This document shows positions 57,797-64,000 of a stretch of DNA of 64,000 nucleotides, piece after piece; the stretch's first letter is position 1; each line of letters opens with the position of its first letter. The stretch is from Caballeronia sp. TF1N1 (GTDB taxonomy: Bacteria > Pseudomonadota > Gammaproteobacteria > Burkholderiales > Burkholderiaceae). The DNA lies in the NCBI RefSeq assembly GCF_022878925.1, contig NZ_CP084626.1, forward strand, positions 744,001 through 808,000. The letters run 5' to 3'. A program made the translations under genes and the position numbers. The notes beneath the pieces are model-generated. The model saw nothing but the letters and a program-made list of their open reading frames with translations, did not search any database and had not been told where the DNA came from.

Positions 57797-58539
57797 TCGC
57801 TGTCGGCACCGGTCTCTTTACCATGTGGAACGACATCCCGCCCGCCTACGGCCGCGAGTTTGCGCTGATGCACACGCGCGACCACGTGCCCGAGCACATG
57901 GCCTATCTCGGCGATGACGGCATCCGCTGGGCGCGGCGCTGTATCGACGGACAAGGCGACATGCCGCGCTTCTTCACGTTTTACGGGCTGACGAGTCTTG
58001 ACGTGCTCACCGACGAGAAGCACGCGAAGTGCAAGGTGACGGAGACCGCCTGGTTTCTGAAGATGCGCCCGCATTACCGCGACCGCATTGCGTATCACTG
58101 CTGGGTGCTGGCAAGCGCGGGCGGCGGCACGGGCGGCACGGTGGCGACGCTCTTGATCGACTTCGCCGACGATGCACGGCAGGATGCGCCGCGTCTCGCG
58201 GCGCTCGTGGATGACCTCACGCGTTTGTCGCCCGTGGTCGGCGCGCATCTCGCCGCGCCCGAATGGAACGTGCCGATCCGCGTCGGCGAAGCATTGCCGG
58301 CCGGGCGCGAGGGCAACGAAGCGGTGGGCGTGGTGATCCTCGAAGGTTTCGATCGATACGAACTGGCCGCGTGTCTCGAAGACGTGCGCGAGCAACTCGT
58401 GGCGAGCGGCGTCGCGGCACGCGTGCGTTCAGCCGGGCATTACGCGCAGGCGTACCGGCTGGACTATGACGAGCTTGCGCATCTCGAACACTTCCGTCGC
58501 GACGACGCGCTCATCACCGAACGCTTCGACCTGAAATAG
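57793..58539 (+). CDS. DUF4286/EthD-like dimeric barrel protein (2)
   Basis: The 248-residue protein has HTRDHVPEHMAYLGDDGIRW near the start and KMRPHYRDRIAYH in the middle, the same EH and PHYR motifs as the gene at 52849. Two ferredoxin-like halves are likely. It lies within the importer operon between ATPase and binding protein, an odd position, suggesting it acts on the imported compound. Confidence 0.65.
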   Translation: MIAVGTGLFTMWNDIPPAYGREFALMHTRDHVPEHMAYLGDDGIRWARRCIDGQGDMPRFFTFYGLTSLDVLTDEKHAKCKVTETAWFLKMRPHYRDRIAYHCWVLASAGGGTGGTVATLLIDFADDARQDAPRLAALVDDLTRLSPVVGAHLAAPEWNVPIRVGEALPAGREGNEAVGVVILEGFDRYELAACLEDVREQLVASGVAARVRSAGHYAQAYRLDYDELAHLEHFRRDDALITERFDLK

Positions 58540-58569
58540 CCGAACGACTACAAATCATCAGGAGACAAC

Positions 58570-59640
58570 ATGACCACTTCGATAAAACGGCGCCGCCTCG
58601 TCCAGACACTCTCGCTCGGAAGCGCGGCGCTCGCGCTCGGCATCTCGCCGCTGATCGCGCACGCCGAGCCCGACAGCACGCTGATCGCGGAGGCGAAGAA
58701 GGAAGGCAAGCTCGTGGTGTATGGCGATCTCTTCACGGTGCAGATCATCGTCAAGGGATTCACCGCGAAGTATCCAGGCATCGACGTGACGACCGCGACC
58801 GGCGACGCCTGGCAGATCTATAACCGCTTCATCGGCGAACAGCAGGCGGGACGTCCGGTGATGGATGTGTTCTATCAGGCCGAGGACACCATCATCACGG
58901 CGGGCGCGTCGGGCACGCTCGCCGATGTGTCGTATGGCGACAAGGGCGTGCTCTTGCCCATCGCCACGCCCGCGCAGGGCACGACGTATCTGCGCGGCAA
59001 CGGCCAGCTGTGCCTCTTCGCCTACAACAAGCAGTCGATCGGTTCCGCGCCCATTCCCGCCGACTGGCAGGACTACGCGAAGCCGAAGGACGAATGGGAC
59101 GGACTCGTGGCGACGACGAATCCGGCGTCGTCTTCCGCGACCTTCGCGGTGATCGCGAGTCTTTATCAGCATTACGGACCCGAAGCCGGCGGCGCGATCC
59201 TCAAGGGCGTGCGCAAGACCAACGCGGAACTGGTGGCCTCCATGGGCGTGATGACGACCAAGCTGCAAACCGGCGAACGTCCGCTCGATTTCTTCACCAA
59301 CACGACGGCCGCGACGGGTCTCATCGCGCAAGGCGTGCCGGTTGAAGTGAGAGTGCCGGCATCGGGCGCGGTGGCGCAGTTCAACGCGGTGGCGATCAGC
59401 AAGACGGCGCCGCATCCGAACGCGTCGAAGCTCTTTCTGGATTACGCATTGAGCGCGGAGACGCAGACGCGGCTCGCTGCGGCGGGCGCGTATCCGGTGC
59501 GCAAGGACGTTGCCGCGCCGAAGGGCTTGCCCGCGCTCACGAACGTCAAGCTGCTCAAGCTCGATTTGCCGCAGGCGCTGAAGGATCGCGACACGATCCT
59601 CAAGTGGTGGTCGGCGAGCACCGGTTTCAATACGCGTTGA
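58570..59640 (+). CDS. ABC substrate-binding protein (AfuA/FbpA-type fold)
   Basis: The 356-residue periplasmic receptor begins MTTSIKRRRLVQTLSLGSAA with twin Arg and is cleaved near IAHA; Tat export is possible. The mature protein opens LIAEAKKEGKLVVYGDLFTV, the type-2 periplasmic-binding fold of iron and aminophosphonate receptors. The typical ferric Tyr pair is not clear, so an organic ligand is likely. GGAG precedes the ATG. Confidence 0.9.
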   Translation: MTTSIKRRRLVQTLSLGSAALALGISPLIAHAEPDSTLIAEAKKEGKLVVYGDLFTVQIIVKGFTAKYPGIDVTTATGDAWQIYNRFIGEQQAGRPVMDVFYQAEDTIITAGASGTLADVSYGDKGVLLPIATPAQGTTYLRGNGQLCLFAYNKQSIGSAPIPADWQDYAKPKDEWDGLVATTNPASSSATFAVIASLYQHYGPEAGGAILKGVRKTNAELVASMGVMTTKLQTGERPLDFFTNTTAATGLIAQGVPVEVRVPASGAVAQFNAVAISKTAPHPNASKLFLDYALSAETQTRLAAAGAYPVRKDVAAPKGLPALTNVKLLKLDLPQALKDRDTILKWWSASTGFNTR

Positions 59641-59649
59641 GGAGAAACG

Positions 59650-60504
59650 ATGATCGAGGAAGTGAATTTGCATGACGTGTCGGTGGCGAACCTGACCGTG
59701 GCGGGCGGCGCGCCCGTTGCGCTGATCGAGGCCGCCGCGGCGGCGGGACTCGGCAAGGTCGGCTTGCTTTTGCGCACGGCGACGCCCAAGCCGCTCGCGC
59801 ACGAAGTCATCGGCCGGCCAGACGTGGTGCGCGAGATCAAGGCGGCGTGCCGTGCGAACGACATCCGCGTGTTCGACGTGGAAGCGTTCATTCTTTCGCC
59901 CGCCGCCGATATCGACACTTATCGCGCGGCGCTCGCCACCGGCGCGGAGCTGGGCGCGACGCATATCTCGGCGGTCGGCACGGAACTGCTGACCAACGAC
60001 GCGTTTTTATCGGCGCCGGAACGCATCGAACTGTTCGGCCGCTTGTGCGATGCCGCCGCCGAATACGGCCTGCATGTGGGCGTCGAATTCATGCTGTATC
60101 GCGACGTGCGCACGCTTGGTGAAACGCTCGAGTTGCTGAATGCGGCGGGGCGCGCCAACGCGGGCGTGATCCTCGATGTGCTGCATTTTCATCGTAGCGG
60201 CGCGCGCCCGGAAGAACTCGACGCGGTGCCGGCCGAACGTATTGCCTACGTGCAGTTGTGCGATGCCGTCGAACGAAGTCCGTCGCTCGACGGGCTCGCC
60301 AACGAAGCCCGCACCGCGCGCCTGCATCTAGGCGATGGCGTGATTCCGCTCGATGCGATTCTCGACCGCTTGCCCGCCGACGCGCAACTCGTGATCGAGA
60401 CGCCGGTTGCGGCGGATGCCGATCTATCCGATGCACGCAAGGTAGCCCATTGCACCGATGCCGCGCGTCGTTTTTTCGCGCGGCGCGCAAGCCAGCGAGG
60501 TTGA
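59650..60504 (+). CDS. Sugar phosphate isomerase/epimerase-like TIM barrel
   Basis: The 284-residue AP-endonuclease-2-type barrel carries metal ligands in GVEFMLYRDVR (Glu), VILDVLHFHRSG (Asp, His) and VIETPV (Glu). Relatives (IolE, IolI, Hyi) isomerise cyclic or linear keto-polyols. It starts nine bases after the binding-protein gene, and so is part of the same operon. Confidence 0.85.
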   Translation: MIEEVNLHDVSVANLTVAGGAPVALIEAAAAAGLGKVGLLLRTATPKPLAHEVIGRPDVVREIKAACRANDIRVFDVEAFILSPAADIDTYRAALATGAELGATHISAVGTELLTNDAFLSAPERIELFGRLCDAAAEYGLHVGVEFMLYRDVRTLGETLELLNAAGRANAGVILDVLHFHRSGARPEELDAVPAERIAYVQLCDAVERSPSLDGLANEARTARLHLGDGVIPLDAILDRLPADAQLVIETPVAADADLSDARKVAHCTDAARRFFARRASQRG

Positions 60505-60506
60505 AC

Positions 60507-61256
60507 ATGACGATCAGCCAGGCATTCGAAGGACGCGTCGCCCTCGTGACGGGCGCTGCATCGGGAATCGGGCTCGCGTGCACGGAGCGCTTGATGTCGG
60601 AAGGCGCGACGGTGGTCCTATGGGACATCGACCAGAAGCGGCTCACCGCGTGCCAGGAACGTCTGGGCGAGCGCGCGATTGCGCAACGCGTCGACGTCAC
60701 GAACGAGGACGAAGTACGCGCCGCGCTCGAAGCGGCGGTGGCGCAGACGGGCAAGCTCGATATCGTGGTCAATAGCGCGGGGATCGTCGGATCGAGTGCG
60801 TCGGTGTGGGAGATGCCGCTCGATGCGTGGAACAAGGTGCTGCTGCTGAACCTGACCGCGACGTTCATCGTCTGCAAGGCGGCCGTGCCGTATCTGCTCA
60901 GAAACGGTTATGGACGCGTGGTCAACATGGCGTCGATTGCGGGCAAGGAAGGCAATGCGAACCAGTCGGCGTATTCGGCTTCGAAGGCGGGCGTGATCGG
61001 CCTTACGAAGTCGCTCGGCAAGGAACTGGCTCAGCGCAATATCACCGTCAATGCAATTGCGCCGGCATCCGTGCAAAGCGAGTTGCTCGCGCAGATGCCG
61101 CCCGAGCAGATGAAGATGCTGCAAGCCAAGATTCCGATGGGACGTCCCGGCACCGTGCAGGAAATCGCCGCCCTGATTCGCTGGTTGAGTAGCGAGGAGA
61201 GTTCGTTTTCCACAGGCGCGGTGTTCGATGTCTCGGGCGGGCGGGCGACTTACTGA
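60507..61256 (+). CDS. Short-chain dehydrogenase/reductase
   Basis: The 249-residue SDR has TGAASGIG (near 14-21), NSAG near 90 and the catalytic SAYSASKAG (Tyr/Lys near 155). The C-terminus SSFSTGAVFDVSGGRATY matches FabG-like catabolic SDRs. It ends the plus-strand operon; four bases separate it from the stop of the convergent flavoprotein gene. Confidence 0.93.
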   Translation: MTISQAFEGRVALVTGAASGIGLACTERLMSEGATVVLWDIDQKRLTACQERLGERAIAQRVDVTNEDEVRAALEAAVAQTGKLDIVVNSAGIVGSSASVWEMPLDAWNKVLLLNLTATFIVCKAAVPYLLRNGYGRVVNMASIAGKEGNANQSAYSASKAGVIGLTKSLGKELAQRNITVNAIAPASVQSELLAQMPPEQMKMLQAKIPMGRPGTVQEIAALIRWLSSEESSFSTGAVFDVSGGRATY

Positions 61257-61260
61257 CGCT

Positions 61261-63042
61261 TCAATGCGTCGGCGTCGGCACGCGGTTCAGGTCGAGCGGC
61301 AAAACGAGATCCTCCTGCACCGCGTTTTCGTCTTCGTAACGATGGATGCCCGCCGCATGCCGGCCCGCGACATAGCCGAAGGTCATCGCGGGACCGAGAT
61401 TGATCCCGCCTGACGGATAGAATCCGCCCATCACGCTCGCCATGTCCGTGCCCACGGCGTAAAGGCCGGCGATCGCCTGGTCGTGCAAATCGAGCACTTG
61501 CGCCGAGCCGTTCGTCTTCAATCCCGCGAAGGTGCCGAAGCTGCCCGGGTACACCTTCACCGCGTAGAACGGACCGTGTTCGATAGGCGCCACACATGGG
61601 TTCGGCCCCTGATGCAACGGGTCGCCCATCTTGCGGTTATAGGGCGTCGAACCGCGTCCGAATTCCGGGTCCTCGCCGCGCCGCGCGTGGTCATTGAACG
61701 CGATGACGGTTTTAACCAGCGCATCGGAATCGATACCGCAGCGGGCGGCCAGCTCTTCCAGCGAATAACCGCGTTGCAGGTAGCCGTTGCGGATGAAGCG
61801 GCGCATCGGAACTGGGAAGGGCCGCACGTAGCCCAGGCCGTATCGGCGCAAGAATTGGTGATCGCAAATCAGCCATGACGCGACTTCCTTACCGTCGGGC
61901 GCGCCCGCGACCATAGCGGCGGTGTAGTCGTAATAGCCATCGGCTTCGTTGACGAAGCGCTTGCCGTTCGACAGCACGCCGATCACACCGGGCTTGCCGC
62001 GATCGATGATGTGCGGAAAGTGCCCGATGCTGCCATCCGAATGCGTGACGCGCGACACCGGCGCCCATGCGGCGGGCGAAGCGACATCCGTCACGAGCGA
62101 GCCGCCCGCCGATTCGCCCAGGCTGATGCCATCGCCCGAGCAGCTTTCAGGCGGCAGCGCCAGATGCTCGCGGCCTGTCGGCGTGCGCGGGAAGAGCGCC
62201 TTGCGGCGCGTGAGGTCGTTCGGAAAGCCGCCGGCGGCGAGCACCACGCCCTTCGCCGCGCGAATCGTGACTTCGCCTCTCTTCGTCGATACGACAGCAC
62301 CATGCACCGCGCCATCCTCGACGATCAGACGCTTGGCAGGCGCGGACTCCATCAAGGTCACGCCGAGATCGTCGGCGGACTTGGCAAGACGCCCGACGAG
62401 CGCCACGCCATTCACGAGATGCATTGCGCGGCCGTGAAAAGCGAGGTCGCGCAAATGACGCGTGAAGCGCTTCGTCACGTGGATGAACGAGCCGAACGAG
62501 CGTGTCATGCTCAGAAAGGCCATGAGGTCGGCGCCCGCCATGATCGGCATGCCCATGAACGAAGTTTCGCGCATGGTCTTGCGCAGGCGCTTGTTGAGCG
62601 GACCGATTTTTCGCGCATCGTAGGGCGCGGCGATCACCTGATGCCCTTGCGTCGCGGCGCCTTCGACGTGGCCATGCACATCGGGAATCTGATTTCCGTC
62701 CACGAACCGGAGCGCGGTGTGCTCGTGAAAGAAGCCGACCATGTGCGGACAATTGTCCAGGAAGGCATCGACGCGTTCGGGATCGTAACGATCTCCCAAC
62801 TCGTTCCTTAGATACGTGCGCGGCTGTTGCGGATCTTCGATGATGCCCGCGCGTCGAGCGAGCGGATTGCCCGGCACCCACATCCAGCCGCCCGACCATG
62901 CCGTGGCGCCGCCGAAGACGTCGTCCTTCTCCACGACGACCACTTTGAGCCCGTGCCACGCCGCGGTAACGGCGGCAGCGAGACCCGAGGCGCCGGAGCC
63001 CACGACCAGCAGGTCGCAGTCGATTTGATTCGGAGTATTCAT
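61261..63042 (-). CDS. FAD-dependent 3-ketosteroid-delta1-dehydrogenase-like protein (1)
   Basis: The 593-residue flavoprotein begins DCDLLVVGSGASGLAAAVTA (FAD motif) and has GGATAWSGGWMWVPGN, then MGGFYPSGGINLGPAMTFG, the C-terminal KstD signature including a Tyr. KstD-type enzymes desaturate cyclic ketones next to the carbonyl. Steroid genes (kshA, hsaC, mce) are absent, so a smaller ring ketone is likelier. A paralogue follows on the same strand. Confidence 0.9.
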   Translation of the reverse strand: MNTPNQIDCDLLVVGSGASGLAAAVTAAWHGLKVVVVEKDDVFGGATAWSGGWMWVPGNPLARRAGIIEDPQQPRTYLRNELGDRYDPERVDAFLDNCPHMVGFFHEHTALRFVDGNQIPDVHGHVEGAATQGHQVIAAPYDARKIGPLNKRLRKTMRETSFMGMPIMAGADLMAFLSMTRSFGSFIHVTKRFTRHLRDLAFHGRAMHLVNGVALVGRLAKSADDLGVTLMESAPAKRLIVEDGAVHGAVVSTKRGEVTIRAAKGVVLAAGGFPNDLTRRKALFPRTPTGREHLALPPESCSGDGISLGESAGGSLVTDVASPAAWAPVSRVTHSDGSIGHFPHIIDRGKPGVIGVLSNGKRFVNEADGYYDYTAAMVAGAPDGKEVASWLICDHQFLRRYGLGYVRPFPVPMRRFIRNGYLQRGYSLEELAARCGIDSDALVKTVIAFNDHARRGEDPEFGRGSTPYNRKMGDPLHQGPNPCVAPIEHGPFYAVKVYPGSFGTFAGLKTNGSAQVLDLHDQAIAGLYAVGTDMASVMGGFYPSGGINLGPAMTFGYVAGRHAAGIHRYEDENAVQEDLVLPLDLNRVPTPTH

Positions 63043-63099
63043 GTGCCAGGCCGGTTCGTGGTGTTCGATTGTGGCTGCTTCAGTTTCGTCGACAGCGCA

Positions 63100-64000
63100 T
63101 CAAACCCTGACGCGCACCGGAATGTCCCGCAGCCCGACCACGAATTCAGGATCGGCGACGGGCACGGCGCGCGCCGCGAATTTCGCGACACGCCATCCGA
63201 ACACAAGTGCGGGTCCGAGCGTCGTTCCCGGCCCCGGATAAGTGCCACGAAAGATCGATGCGAGGTCGTTGCCGCATGCGAAGAGTCCGGGAATGGCGTT
63301 GCCGTGGTTATCGAGTACCTGACCGTCAGCGTTGCCAGACAGCCCCGCGCTGCATGCCAGATCGGCGGGCCACACCGTGACGGCGTAATACGGTCCCGCG
63401 CCGATGGGCCGCACGCAGGGATTGGGCTTCTGCGATGCATCGCCATTGAAGCGGTTCATCGCGCTTGCGCCGCGCTTGAACTGCGGGTCTTCGCCGCGCG
63501 CCGCGTCGCGGTTGTACGCGGCGACCGTGCGCTCCAAGCCGCTGGCATCGACCTCGAGCTTCGTCGCCAGTTCGGCCAACGTATCGCCCTTGATGAGATA
63601 CCCCGCCTTCACGAAGCTGGCAATGCGCGCCTGGCTGCGTTTCTTCATCACGAGTCCGAGGCCGTAATCGCGCAGGAACGCGGCATCGACGATCAAATGC
63701 GCCGGCACGCTCGTGCCCTGGCCATTGTCGCGCAGCATGCCCATCACGAAGTCGTGATAAGAATCCGATTCGTTGACGAAGCGCTCGCCACGCGCGTTCA
63801 CGGCGATGAGTCCCGGCTTCGCGCGATCGAGAAGAATGTGCGGCCAGACGCTATCGGGCTTGCCTTCGCGACGCAGGATGGAGCAGGGCATCCACAGGCC
63901 GGGGCTTTCGCAGCCATCGTCGAGCCTGGCATCGAGATCGAGCGCGCGCTCGATGCCATCGCCCGTGTGCGTTTGCGGCGAGAGCGACAACGGTTGTGCG
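63100..64000 (-). CDS. FAD-dependent KstD-like dehydrogenase (2), 5' end beyond window
   Basis: The last 300 residues of a second flavoprotein of this family are visible, running in frame past the right edge. It shows GERFVNESDSYHDFV, RGEDPQFKRGASAMN and FRGTYPGPGTTLGPALVFGW, the C-terminal FAD/substrate signature, closer to canonical KstD than its neighbour. It lies 57 bases upstream of the first KstD-like gene, likely an operon of two. Confidence 0.88.
   Translation of the reverse strand, partial: AQPLSLSPQTHTGDGIERALDLDARLDDGCESPGLWMPCSILRREGKPDSVWPHILLDRAKPGLIAVNARGERFVNESDSYHDFVMGMLRDNGQGTSVPAHLIVDAAFLRDYGLGLVMKKRSQARIASFVKAGYLIKGDTLAELATKLEVDASGLERTVAAYNRDAARGEDPQFKRGASAMNRFNGDASQKPNPCVRPIGAGPYYAVTVWPADLACSAGLSGNADGQVLDNHGNAIPGLFACGNDLASIFRGTYPGPGTTLGPALVFGWRVAKFAARAVPVADPEFVVGLRDIPVRVRV

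Noticed and set aside
61261..64000. Steroid degradation locus
   Set aside because: Two KstD-like proteins alone are insufficient: no ketosteroid hydroxylase, meta-cleavage dioxygenase, Mce transporter or acyl-CoA dehydrogenase pair is present.

Overview
The window is high-GC proteobacterial DNA. Gene content and order (trxB, ftsK and lolA; minCDE; a rph-rdgB-hemW run; yicC, gmk, rpoZ and spoT; an OpgC protein; a DUF2591 protein; a porin ending in Phe) point to a Burkholderiaceae chromosome of the Paraburkholderia/Caballeronia type. This assignment is inferred from gene families and layout, not from a database search.

Region by region. 1-23.3 kb is mostly core chromosome: an Smr protein (cut by the left edge), trxB, ftsK, lolA, a LysR/guanidinobutyrase pair with an NCS1 permease, rarA, serS, tRNA-Ser(CGA), a methionine aminopeptidase, a GNAT acetyltransferase, minCDE, a CLC chloride transporter, opgC, an MHS-family transporter and several small exported or lipid-anchored proteins. 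Three genes too short for ordinary ORF lists are supported by strong ribosome-binding sites: a two-helix membrane protein at 19002-19181, a charged 51-residue protein at 22815-22970 and a 49-residue protein at 46456-46605.

23.3-31.6 kb is a degraded, partly AT-rich island. It holds a type I secretion operon (ABC exporter, then HlyD-type adaptor, then a third gene). The third gene is not a normal TolC. It has a signal peptide and about the first 110 residues of a TolC-family protein, fused in frame to a repetitive beta-rich domain with a type I-substrate-like C-terminus. The operon is bracketed by two inverted remnants of an IS256/Mutator-type transposase. One remnant abuts a frameshifted P4-like integrase that lies beside tRNA-Ser(UGA). 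This looks like the scar of an island inserted at that tRNA.

31.7-47.1 kb is again core: an MFS exporter, hemW, rdgB and rph (overlapping genes, one strand), then yicC-gmk, rpoZ and spoT, a DUF2591 gene, two identical tRNA-Arg(ACG) genes, greB, a general porin, a DnaQ/GIY-YIG nuclease and a secreted chorismate mutase. A possible small RNA lies upstream of the porin gene on the other strand.

47.2-64.0 kb is an accessory catabolic locus. A LysR regulator is divergent from a tightly packed run: ketopantoate-reductase-like dehydrogenase, VOC protein, MaoC hydratase, class III CoA-transferase, AroE-like dehydrogenase and enoyl-CoA hydratase. A second run encodes a Gfo/Idh/MocA oxidoreductase, an iron-type ABC importer, a TIM-barrel isomerase and an SDR. 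Two 3-ketosteroid-dehydrogenase-like flavoproteins and two related small dimeric-barrel proteins complete the locus. Together they suggest uptake and CoA-dependent breakdown of a small cyclic (alicyclic or hydroaromatic) compound whose identity cannot be read from sequence.
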